From Pseudomonadota bacterium (lineage in GTDB: Bacteria > Pseudomonadota > Alphaproteobacteria > SP197), in the NCBI GenBank assembly GCA_039028155.1, contig JBCCIS010000027.1, forward strand, positions 1 through 64,000: a stretch of DNA of 64,000 nucleotides, written 5' to 3'. This document shows positions 9,381-17,225 of the stretch, one piece after another. Each line of letters opens with the position of its first letter. Within the stretch, counting starts at the first letter, position 1. The notes under the pieces were generated by a model that was not told the DNA's origin, did no database searches, and was given only the letters and a program-made list of their open reading frames with translations. A program made the translations under genes and the position numbers.

Positions 9381-10646
9381 ATGCTGGCTGCCGTCGTCTC
9401 CATCTGGGCCCTTCTGCTGGGCATCGGTCTTCTTATGCTGGGCGCCGGATTACAGGGCACCCTGCTTGGCGTGCGCGCGACCCTGGCCGGCTTCCCGACC
9501 GAAGTGACCGGCGTCATCATGGCCGGCTACTTCGTCGGCTTCCTGATTGGATCGACGCTGACGCCTCGTCTTGTCACACGGGTCGGCCATATTCGCGTGT
9601 TCGGCGCCATGGCCTCGATCGCGTCGATCGCCCCCCTGATCCATGCCGTCGCGGTGGAACCGGTGATCTGGACGCTGATGCGCGTCCTGACAGGCTTCGC
9701 TTATGCCAGCCTCTATATCGTCGCGGAGAGCTGGCTCAACGACCGTTCGACCAACAAGACCCGCGGTCAGTTACTCTCGGTCTACATGGTGATCATGCTG
9801 GGCTCGATGGCGCTCGGCCCCCTGCTCATGAACACCGCCAGCCCGGATGGCTTTGTCCTTTTCATCGTCTCGGCGGTCTTGGTGTCGCTCGCGGTCGTAC
9901 CGATTTCGCTCACCGCCTATCCGGCGCCGGAGTTTCAAGCCAACGATAAACTCGGGCTGCGGCAGCTGGCGCGGATCTCGCCATTGGGTGTCACAGGGTC
10001 CATGCTGCAGGGTGCGGCGGCCGGCACCATGGTAGGGCTGGGCGCGGTCTACGCCCAGGAGATCGGGATGTCGCTGACCGACATTTCGCTCTTCATCACC
10101 GCCATGGTCTTTGGCGGTATGATCCTGCAATGGCCAATCGGCCGCTTGAGCGATCACTTCGATCGTCGGCAAATCCTGACGGCGGCCAGCATTCTGGCCG
10201 GCCTTGTCGGTGTCGCCGGGGCGACGCTGGATGTATCGACGGCACCCGTGCTGCTCACCATCGGCGCGCTCATGGGCGGCCTTTCCTTTCCCATCTATTC
10301 GCTGGCCGTCGCCCATACCAACGACTTCCTTTCGCCGAAACAGATGGTTGCCGCATCCAGCGGTCTGCTGATGGCGGGCGGTATCGGCGGCATGGCCGGC
10401 CCGGCAATCGCGGGGTTCGCGATGGCGGAGTTTGGCCCCGCCGGTTTCTTCTGGTTTCTTGCGGCCGCGCACCTTCTGTTGGGGCTCTTTGCGCTTTTCC
10501 GCATGACGCGCCGCGCGTCCCGCCCGACAGAAGAACAGCATCCCTATGTCGGCGTACCCAGGACGTCCACGGTCGGCGCGGCCATTGCCATGAAGACGGT
10601 GCGCGACCAGATGGATCGCGATCTCGCGGAAAGCAGCCGGCGCTAG
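9381..10646 (+). CDS. MFS transporter (YcaD-like, 12 TM)
   Basis: A protein of about 421 residues with 12 predicted membrane helices in two six-helix halves. The MFS loop motif follows helix 2 (FLIGSTLTPRLVTRVGHIRVFG) and is echoed in the second half (QWPIGRLSDHFDRRQ). AYASLYIVAESWLND resembles the YcaD branch. A charged C-terminal tail of about 45 residues is cytoplasmic. The start is uncertain: the frame is open to 9297, but ATG 9381 has an upstream GGGG and begins at helix 1. It is divergent from the oxygenase operon, so it may import its substrate or export a product; that is inference from position. Confidence 0.85.
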   Translation: MLAAVVSIWALLLGIGLLMLGAGLQGTLLGVRATLAGFPTEVTGVIMAGYFVGFLIGSTLTPRLVTRVGHIRVFGAMASIASIAPLIHAVAVEPVIWTLMRVLTGFAYASLYIVAESWLNDRSTNKTRGQLLSVYMVIMLGSMALGPLLMNTASPDGFVLFIVSAVLVSLAVVPISLTAYPAPEFQANDKLGLRQLARISPLGVTGSMLQGAAAGTMVGLGAVYAQEIGMSLTDISLFITAMVFGGMILQWPIGRLSDHFDRRQILTAASILAGLVGVAGATLDVSTAPVLLTIGALMGGLSFPIYSLAVAHTNDFLSPKQMVAASSGLLMAGGIGGMAGPAIAGFAMAEFGPAGFFWFLAAAHLLLGLFALFRMTRRASRPTEEQHPYVGVPRTSTVGAAIAMKTVRDQMDRDLAESSRR

Positions 10647-10661
10647 CAAAACCGTTCGTTG

Positions 10662-11033
10662 TCAGCGGGCTTCGCCGACCTCGCAATAAACATTGCCGCC
10701 ACGCTCGAAGATGGTCAGGCGGTTGGCGGGACGCAGTTCGGCAGTACAATTCGGTGTGCCGGTCTCGTCAAAAGCCCACGTCTCCACGGTGACCCGCACG
10801 GAGTTAACGTCGACGGCGACACACTGCTCCGGCCCGATCCGCAACTCGTTCGTTGTGGCTTCGTGCACATTGGCGCGAAGGGCAAAGAGAAGCCGGTTCT
10901 CGATCATGACCTGGAACCCGTCATCGTCGAGCGGTGGGCAGGATTCGCCGATCAGGCCGATCGACCTCAGCCCAAAGTATGCAACGACCACCAGCGCGGC
11001 GACCACGACCACCATGGAAATCAAAAACCGCAT
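10662..11033 (-). CDS. Small hypothetical protein with one N-terminal membrane segment
   Basis: A protein of about 123 residues. It begins MRFLISMVVVVAALVVVAYFG, a signal-anchor-like helix, followed by a periplasmic domain of about 95 residues. That domain has cysteines in ESCPPLDDD, PEQCVAV, PNCTAEL and VYCEVGEAR, four in total and consistent with two disulfides. I do not recognise the family. The start at 11033 is chosen because the in-frame upstream extension (to 11102) would bury the signal segment. It is convergent with the MFS gene, with 15 bp between stops. Confidence 0.6.
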   Translation of the reverse strand: MRFLISMVVVVAALVVVAYFGLRSIGLIGESCPPLDDDGFQVMIENRLLFALRANVHEATTNELRIGPEQCVAVDVNSVRVTVETWAFDETGTPNCTAELRPANRLTIFERGGNVYCEVGEAR

Positions 11034-11204
11034 TACCGCGCCGCCGTGCCTAGTTGTCTTGTCCGGAACCCCGGCGCCAGTATTCCGCCAAGCCGCCCTC
11101 AACGCAAAACTTGGCCCGACGGCAGTTCGTGAAGAGCGCCGCGACTTGGCCTATTCTGTTGGCGACGCCACGGCAGACAGCCGTGCCAAGACGATCCGGA
11201 CCTC

Positions 11205-11942
11205 ATGATCCTGCTATTCACAGACTTCGGTTTGGAAGGCCCCTATATCGGTCAGGTCAAGGCCGCGTTGTGGCGCGAGGTTCCCAATACCCCGGTCTTC
11301 GACCTCTTTTCCGACGCCCCGGTCTTCGCGCCACGCGCCTCGTCCTATCTGTTGGCCGCCTATACGGACGTTTTTCCGCACGATTCGGTCTTTCTTGCGG
11401 TTGTCGATCCGGGCGTCGGGACGGCTTGGCGGCGGCCGGTGGTCGTCAGGGCCGGCGGACGCTGGTTTGTTGGTCCGGACAACGGCCTCTTCAACGTCGT
11501 AATGCAACGTAATGACGACTGCCGAATGTGGGATATCACCCACCAGCCCAAGGCGATGTCGGCGACGTTTCACGGGCGCGACCTCTTCGCACCGGTCGCC
11601 GCATGCCTGGCGCGCGGCGAGCATCCGCCGGGCGAGCCGGTCGATCCCGAACACCGGATGCACCACGACTGGCCAGACGATCTGCCCGAGATCGTTTACA
11701 TAGACCGCTACGGCAATGCCATGACCGGCATGCGTGCCAACGCGCTGCCGATGGGCACAGCGCTTGAGATCAACGGCCAGCATCTGGAACGCAGCCGCAC
11801 CTTTGGCGATGTCCCGGTTGGCGACGCCACCTGGTACGAGAACGCCAATGGCCTGGCGGAGATCGCCGTCAATCGCGGCAGCGCCGCCGAACGCCTGGGT
11901 CTGGAAGTCGGCGTGCCCGTGCGCCTCGTCAACTTGCGCTAG
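11205..11942 (+). CDS. SAM hydroxide adenosyltransferase / SAM hydrolase (DUF62 family)
   Basis: A 245-residue protein of the fluorinase/chlorinase superfamily. Most bacterial members use water and split S-adenosylmethionine into adenosine and methionine. Recognised landmarks are LLFTDFG (residues 3-9), VVDPGVGT, VGPDNGLF, FHGRDLFAP and YIDRYGNAMT. The His of FHGRD and the Asp of DPGVG match the Asp-Arg-His set described for the hydrolases, and no chlorinase- or fluorinase-specific insertion is obvious. One oddity: the usual DPGVGTxRR motif reads DPGVGTAWRR, with one extra Trp before the Arg pair. Single gene, convergent with the DUF2955 gene 4 bp away. Confidence 0.9.
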   Translation: MILLFTDFGLEGPYIGQVKAALWREVPNTPVFDLFSDAPVFAPRASSYLLAAYTDVFPHDSVFLAVVDPGVGTAWRRPVVVRAGGRWFVGPDNGLFNVVMQRNDDCRMWDITHQPKAMSATFHGRDLFAPVAACLARGEHPPGEPVDPEHRMHHDWPDDLPEIVYIDRYGNAMTGMRANALPMGTALEINGQHLERSRTFGDVPVGDATWYENANGLAEIAVNRGSAAERLGLEVGVPVRLVNLR

Positions 11943-11946
11943 CGGG

Positions 11947-12951
11947 CTACGGCTTTCTGGCCACCGAACTCAGTAGCGCCATGGCCAGAAGCACATAGAG
12001 GACCGACGCGGCGATCTCGAGGACACGGCTGATGTAAACATCGCTGCCGTCGAGTACGGACAGCGCCAACATCAGCATGATCATCGCCGGGCCGGAGGCG
12101 GCGCCGGCGAGCTTGCCGCGCACACCGCCCTGCTCGACCATCAGGCCCAGGCCAAGGGCCATCAGCGCGAGCACGATCACGCCGAACAACGGTGAAGGCG
12201 TGATGAAGATCAATGTCGCCGCGACGAGAGCGACAGCACCGCCCAAAAAATTGGCGGCCACCAGCGCTAGCGCGACCGTCTCGGGCTTGGGCACACGCAA
12301 GACCGAAATGGCGACGATCAGGATATAGAAACTGCCGACCTTGCCGGTCGCCAGAAACCAGATGATTAACGGCAGCAGAATGGCCGTGCGCATAAGCGCG
12401 TCGCGCACGGGGGCATCGGCGGGCTCGCCCGGAGGTTCGACACCTGTCTCGTCGGCGGTCGACGGCACGATCGCATGGGCGAACATGATCGCAATCATCG
12501 AAAACAGCACGGCGACCGGCAGGGCATTGATAACGTCCTTGGCCAGCGGCGCGAAATTCGCGCTCATCGTTCCGGCGACCACCATGACGACCAGAACAAG
12601 TCCGATAACCGGCGACGGCCCGACCAGCGCGTCACGCATGAAACAGGCAAAGAGGCCAGCGGCGAAGAACAGGACCAGGACCGATTGATGGTTTGAGAAA
12701 AAGTCGCCGATGCCGCTGGTCGCCAGTCCGGTGACCCAAACCAGCAAGGCGATCACGGCGGCCTTGGTCAATGTCGGCGCTGGCCCATCGGGCACCGCGA
12801 ACATGGTGACAAAGACCGGCCCCATGAAGACGACGAGAAAGTCGCCATGAATCACCCCGGCAATCATCGCCAGGACGACCGCGATCATTAGGCGAAGGCC
12901 GTGGCCCTCCATGGGGTTGCTTTGAACGGCGGCAGCCGTCTTAGTTGACAT
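11947..12951 (-). CDS. DUF2955 integral membrane protein, partner of the HlyD protein
   Basis: A 334-residue polytopic membrane protein with about ten hydrophobic helices arranged as two similar halves. The family is annotated DUF2955 and resembles aromatic-acid exporter (FUSC/AaeB-like) permeases. It overlaps the upstream HlyD/EmrA-like gene by 11 bp, so the two are translationally coupled and probably form an inner-membrane efflux pair. The N-terminus is short and polar (MSTKTAAAVQSNPMEGHG) before the first helix. The substrate is not indicated; an organic acid is only a family-level guess. Confidence 0.82.
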   Translation of the reverse strand: MSTKTAAAVQSNPMEGHGLRLMIAVVLAMIAGVIHGDFLVVFMGPVFVTMFAVPDGPAPTLTKAAVIALLVWVTGLATSGIGDFFSNHQSVLVLFFAAGLFACFMRDALVGPSPVIGLVLVVMVVAGTMSANFAPLAKDVINALPVAVLFSMIAIMFAHAIVPSTADETGVEPPGEPADAPVRDALMRTAILLPLIIWFLATGKVGSFYILIVAISVLRVPKPETVALALVAANFLGGAVALVAATLIFITPSPLFGVIVLALMALGLGLMVEQGGVRGKLAGAASGPAMIMLMLALSVLDGSDVYISRVLEIAASVLYVLLAMALLSSVARKP

Positions 12952-14092
12952 AGTTCCACAAGCTAGAGAGCCGGATCCGGATCCAACCCAGCATGTTCAT
13001 CAGGCCGTTGTCGGTCGGATAGATGATGACGCTGGCGCGGGCACCGAAACGAATGCCCTCCGGATATGTCGAGCCGTCGAAGGTGATACGCGCGGGGAAC
13101 CGAAGATCGCTGCCTGTGACCGAACGGCCCGGCAGACCGGACGGCAGGTTGCCGCCGGACGTCGTATCGTCCATCGCGACGCCAAGCCCGGTCGACTGCA
13201 CGGTACCCTCGTAGATCCGCCCCGGCAGCACGTCGAGGGCAATCTCGACGCGATCACCTTTCCTGACCAGACCCAGGTTGTTTTCCGTCAGATACGAAAC
13301 GATCCAAACATCTTCGACATCCAAAAACGCCATGACGGCTTCACCAGCGTTTGCCTGCTGGCCGGGCGCCAGCTGCAGGCCGGTCACAACGCCGTTCGAC
13401 GGCGCGTGGACCGTCGTGCGTATGAGGTTAAGGCGGGCGAGGTCAAGATCAGCCAGGGCCGCCTGCAACATCGGATTGTCTTCACCGGTCGGTCCAAGCG
13501 CTTCCTGAGCCTGTTGCAGGTTGGCCTCGGCCTCGCGAACCTGGGCTTCCGCCGTCTCCAGTTCAGCATTGGCGGTGTCGGCGCGCGCCTGCGCGTAGAC
13601 ACCTTCCTCAACCAGGGTCAGTACGCGTGCGGCCTGCTCCTGGATGTTGGCCAAGTTGGCCTTTGCCTCGGTGACGCCGGCCTGCGCCGCGCTGACACCA
13701 GCCGTATTGGCGCCAATCGATTGGCCGGCCTGACCCAGTTGCGCTTCCGCCGCGTCGACGGCAATCTCGAACTCCCGACGATCCAGGCGAAACAGAATAC
13801 CGCCCTCCTCGACACGCATGTTGTCGTCGACGGCCACATCGGACACCGTGCCGCTGACCTCCGGTCCGATCTCGACCAGATAGGTGCGCACATAGCCATA
13901 GGGCGAATAGGGCGTCAGCCTGTCGGCGAAGATGAAGTAGATGAAGAGGACGACGGCAGCCCCCAGCAGATAGAGCGCGATCTTGCGGCCCCTGCTTTTC
14001 GGCGTCTTGGCTTCAGACGCGGGTTCAGGTGCTTTCTCCAGCGGCGTACTCGCACCGCTCGTTGCGTCTTCTGCTGTCGAATTGTCGCTCAA
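12941..14092 (-). CDS. HlyD/EmrA-type membrane fusion protein
   Basis: A 383-residue periplasmic adaptor. It has a polar N-terminal tail with a Lys/Arg cluster, one membrane helix near residues 36-55 (IALYLLGAAVVLFIYFIF), then a barrel-sandwich half (VSGTVSDVAVDDNMRVEEG). A coiled-coil hairpin follows at about residues 110-205, rich in Ala/Glu/Gln, then the second lipoyl half (APSNGVVTGLQLAPGQQ) and a beta-barrel. This matches EmrA/AaeA-like adaptors rather than RTX type I adaptors. Translationally coupled to the DUF2955 permease. An outer-membrane TolC partner is not in the window. Confidence 0.9.
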   Translation of the reverse strand: MSDNSTAEDATSGASTPLEKAPEPASEAKTPKSRGRKIALYLLGAAVVLFIYFIFADRLTPYSPYGYVRTYLVEIGPEVSGTVSDVAVDDNMRVEEGGILFRLDRREFEIAVDAAEAQLGQAGQSIGANTAGVSAAQAGVTEAKANLANIQEQAARVLTLVEEGVYAQARADTANAELETAEAQVREAEANLQQAQEALGPTGEDNPMLQAALADLDLARLNLIRTTVHAPSNGVVTGLQLAPGQQANAGEAVMAFLDVEDVWIVSYLTENNLGLVRKGDRVEIALDVLPGRIYEGTVQSTGLGVAMDDTTSGGNLPSGLPGRSVTGSDLRFPARITFDGSTYPEGIRFGARASVIIYPTDNGLMNMLGWIRIRLSSLWNYVN

Positions 14093-14314
14093 TGTCCAGA
14101 TCCCCGGTCAGTCAATCGCACGCGTCGGCGCTCCTGGGCGCACTTCGGCCTTTGGCTGTCCGCCCACCGCGACAACTGACACCAGCAATGGCACCGCCGT
14201 GTGTCATGGCACCCCGAGCGCGCCCCTACGCACGCGCAAAGTTTAACCACGTATCCCGGCAGGGGAACAGATCGCCATGGTAGAAGACGGGGACAACTGC
14301 ACTTTGACGGCGCT

Positions 14315-15382
14315 TCAGGGCTCCAAACGCCACAGCGAGCTGGGATCGGCCGGATCAAGCTCGTGAAGCCCGTCAGCCTCGACAGCATAAAGCCGGGCTG
14401 CGATTGCGACATTACGGCCGTCCGCGCCGAACCTGATGGGGCCGATCGGCGTCTCGACGTCCAACAGCATCAGGACATCACGCAGCACCTGGCCATAGGC
14501 GGTGCGGCCGCGCGCGATCGCCTGGGCGACCGCAAGCAGCGCGATCTCTCCGGCAAGCGCGGACTCGGATGCTAACGACGCCGCGTCGTGCCGCCATAGC
14601 GCCGTACACAGAATGGCCCCGGTCGGACGTGACTGACGCAGCCGAATAGCATCCCGGCATGCCGGTACGATGACAATGGCGCTGCCGAACGTCATATTCG
14701 CCTGCCACTGCCGTGGAGGATCGAGCAGCAGCACCACACTGCCGTTGTGCCCGTCCGCCTCGCCGACGGCCTGCAATCCCCAACCGGCTGCTATCTGCTG
14801 GGCCGCGCCCCGCAGAACGTCGTCGCCAGCAACCAGGCCAAGCGACAGGTCCTCCGAGGCGCTGCCCTGTAGCCGTCGGACAAGAACCGCGAACGTGATG
14901 GCCGGCATCCAGCGGTCTTCGAGCGACGGCAGAACCGAGAAGTGATAGGGCACCATATCGGTTGCATCCGTTGTCGGCAGCCCGATGACATCGATCATCG
15001 GTCGGCGGAACTCGGCACCAATCGGTGCGATGGCAATCCCAGCAGACGGCCGTGACCCCGCAACGACAACTGTGGCGTCGCGCCGCAAGACCAATACGCG
15101 CGCCAGTGCGACGGCACGCCGGTCGCTGCCTTGATCGTCGAAGACCTCAAGACGCACGGGCCGATAGACGCCGGCCACTTCGATTCCGCCGATGCCGTTC
15201 AGCGCATCAACGGCATGTTGGAGGCCCTCCAGTATGTCTTCGCCGTTCTGAGCGCCCTCGCCGCTTAACGTCAGGACCGCACCGACGACAATCTCCTCCT
15301 CGGCCGACACCAGGGGCGAGGTTCCCACAAGGAACCAGGCCGCGACGATCGTGGGCAGCAAGATACGATGAGAATGCGACAT
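14315..15382 (-). CDS. Periplasmic ligand-binding protein of the branched-chain amino-acid (LivJ-like) type
   Basis: A 355-residue exported protein with a signal peptide (LLPTIVAAWFLVGTSPLVSA, cleavage near residue 27). The mature protein starts with the type I periplasmic-binding pattern EEIVVGAVLTLSGEGAQNGEDILEGLQHAVDALN and has VRLEVFDDQGSDRRAVALA. The family binds amino acids, amides or aromatic acids for ABC import or for sensing. No ABC permease or ATPase genes are adjacent, so it is an orphan and may feed a distant transporter or a receptor. About 220 bp without a gene separates it from the HlyD start at 14092. Sequence similarity to LivJ is visible only in the N-terminal half. Confidence 0.75.
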   Translation of the reverse strand: MSHSHRILLPTIVAAWFLVGTSPLVSAEEEIVVGAVLTLSGEGAQNGEDILEGLQHAVDALNGIGGIEVAGVYRPVRLEVFDDQGSDRRAVALARVLVLRRDATVVVAGSRPSAGIAIAPIGAEFRRPMIDVIGLPTTDATDMVPYHFSVLPSLEDRWMPAITFAVLVRRLQGSASEDLSLGLVAGDDVLRGAAQQIAAGWGLQAVGEADGHNGSVVLLLDPPRQWQANMTFGSAIVIVPACRDAIRLRQSRPTGAILCTALWRHDAASLASESALAGEIALLAVAQAIARGRTAYGQVLRDVLMLLDVETPIGPIRFGADGRNVAIAARLYAVEADGLHELDPADPSSLWRLEP

Positions 15383-15519
15383 GGTTGTCGACTGTGGGCG
15401 GCGAACCCGCCGCCGTCAAATTGGGCCAACCACGGCCTTGCACCACGGTTTCATGTTGCACTGCACGCGGCATCGGATGCTATGACTCCCACCGATCACG
15501 ATTTCAGGGGAGGACGGCC

Positions 15520-16314
15520 ATGAGCGAGAGTCTGGAACAAGCCGATATCGGTGCCGTGCGCCTACTCGCGCTGAACCGCCCCGATGCCCGCAACGCCCTC
15601 AACTTCGGCCTTGTGAAAGATCTGCAGGCGGCCTTTGCCGCCGCCAAGGACGATGCCGTGCGATGTCTTGTTCTGACCGGTCGCGGCAGAGGTTTCTGCG
15701 CCGGCGCCGACGTCAAGGAATGGTCGGAGATGGCCGCGGCGCGCGACCGGGGTGAGTCTGTCGAGGACCGCGATTGGGTCGGCGAGATGCACAAGGCGAT
15801 CCTTATGCTGCACGCTCTGCCCGCGCCCACGATCGCCATGATCAACGGCACGGCGGTCGGCGCTGGGCTCGACATGGCGCTTGCCTGCGACTTTCGTTTT
15901 GCCTCCGCCGCCGCGCGCTTCCGCTGCTCGTTCACCACCATGGGCTACAATCCGGATGCCGGTGGGACCTGGTTCATGCCGCGCCTGATGGGTCTGGAGG
16001 CCGCCAAGCGGTTCGCCTTCAGCGCCGATATCTGGTCGGCCGAGGAAGCGCGCGACAATGGCATGCTGACCGAGGTCCACGAATCCGACGCCCTGGAGGC
16101 CGCCACCATGGCGTTCGCCGAAAAGCTCGGCAGCGGCCCCAGCGTCGCCATTCGTCTGACCAAAGCGCTGATCGACAGCGCGTCGACCCGCGATCTGGCT
16201 GACCAGCTAACCGAAGAGAAGAAAGCGGGCGGTATCTGCGCGACGACAGAGGACGCGAAGGAAGCGATGGCCGCCGTCATCGCCAAGCGCGACCCGGTCT
16301 TCAAGGGGCAGTGA
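15520..16314 (+). CDS. Enoyl-CoA hydratase/isomerase family protein, PaaG-like
   Basis: A 264-residue crotonase-fold enzyme. The oxyanion-hole motifs are GFCAGADVKEW and INGTAVGAGLDMALACDFRF. Where a hydratase has Glu (GGGCE), this protein has Asp in GAGLD, and the second catalytic position reads GYNPDAGGTWFMPRL. This PDxGGT pattern resembles PaaG-type isomerases (ring-1,2-epoxyphenylacetyl-CoA isomerase, or delta3/delta2-enoyl-CoA isomerase) rather than hydratases. The frame is open far upstream (15025), but the ATG at 15520, just after a GGGGAGGA ribosome site, starts the family. It begins a five-gene plus-strand operon for CoA-thioester catabolism. Confidence 0.88.
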   Translation: MSESLEQADIGAVRLLALNRPDARNALNFGLVKDLQAAFAAAKDDAVRCLVLTGRGRGFCAGADVKEWSEMAAARDRGESVEDRDWVGEMHKAILMLHALPAPTIAMINGTAVGAGLDMALACDFRFASAAARFRCSFTTMGYNPDAGGTWFMPRLMGLEAAKRFAFSADIWSAEEARDNGMLTEVHESDALEAATMAFAEKLGSGPSVAIRLTKALIDSASTRDLADQLTEEKKAGGICATTEDAKEAMAAVIAKRDPVFKGQ

Positions 16315-16365
16315 CCGTCATTTCCTCAGCAAGCGAACAACAATAAGAGCCCGGAGACCGAACCA

Positions 16366-17211
16366 ATGTTTCAGCCCGACCTCTTGAAAGGCAAGAAGAT
16401 CCTCATCACCGGCGGCGGCAGCGGACTCGGCAAGGCAATGGGCCGGCGTTATTGCGAACTTGGCGCCGAGCTCGTCATCTGCGGGCGTCGGCAGGACGTG
16501 CTCGACGAGACAGCCGAGACCTTTACCAGTGAACTCGATGCCAAGGTTACGACGCACAGCGTGGACATCCGCGACGCCGATGCCGTTGCGGCCATGGTCG
16601 AGACAATCTGGCGGGACGGTCCGCTGCACGGCCTGGTCAACAACGCGGCCGGGAACTTCATCTCGAAAACGGAAGAACTGTCGCACCGTGCTGTCGATGC
16701 GGTGCTGAACATCGTGCTGCATGGCACCTGCTACGTGACGCTGGCGTGTGGCAAGAAGTGGCTCGCGGCGGGTGACCCGGCAACCGTCGTCAACATCGTC
16801 ACAACCTATGCCTGGACCGGGTCGGGCTATGTGGTGCCCTCGGCCATGGCCAAGGCCGGCGTGCTCGCCATGACCCGCAGTCTGGCCGTCGAATGGGGCG
16901 ACCGCGGTATCCGCCTCAATGCCATCGCGCCCGGACCATTTCCAACGCCCGGCGCGTGGGACAGGCTGATGCCGAAGAGCGGACCACTGTCCGATGAGTT
17001 TGGCGCGTCGAGTGTGCCGCTGGGCCGTGTCGGCGAACACCACGAGCTCGCTGATCTCGCGGCTTTCCTGATGGCGGACGGTTCGGGCTACATCAACGGT
17101 GACGTCATTACCATCGACGGCGGTGAGTGGTTGCAAGGCGCCGGCCAGTTCAACTTCCTGCGTGCCATGTCGGACGAAGACTGGGCCGCCATGAAACCGA
17201 AGAAGTCCTGA
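16366..17211 (+). CDS. SDR family oxidoreductase, 2,4-dienoyl-CoA reductase (DECR)-like
   Basis: A 281-residue SDR. It has the NADP-binding TGGGSGLGKAMG near residue 16 and NNAAGNF. The normal YxxxK is replaced by SAMAK in GSGYVVPSAMAKAGV, with an upstream Tyr. This Ser/Lys arrangement, together with LAVEWGDRGIRLNAIAPGP and GGEWL near the end, matches mitochondrial/peroxisomal DECR proteins, which reduce 2,4-dienoyl-CoA with NADPH. The gene lies 51 bp after the PaaG-like isomerase and 14 bp before the acyl-CoA synthetase. The dienoyl-CoA substrate is inferred from the active-site pattern and the operon. Confidence 0.85.
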   Translation: MFQPDLLKGKKILITGGGSGLGKAMGRRYCELGAELVICGRRQDVLDETAETFTSELDAKVTTHSVDIRDADAVAAMVETIWRDGPLHGLVNNAAGNFISKTEELSHRAVDAVLNIVLHGTCYVTLACGKKWLAAGDPATVVNIVTTYAWTGSGYVVPSAMAKAGVLAMTRSLAVEWGDRGIRLNAIAPGPFPTPGAWDRLMPKSGPLSDEFGASSVPLGRVGEHHELADLAAFLMADGSGYINGDVITIDGGEWLQGAGQFNFLRAMSDEDWAAMKPKKS

Positions 17212-17225
17212 GGCGGCGCCACGTC

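Noticed and set aside
12941-14092. HlyD protein as the adaptor for the RTX proteins
   Set aside because: It is coupled to a DUF2955 permease, has the EmrA/AaeA-type layout, and is 37 kb away; no RTX-type ABC transporter is present.
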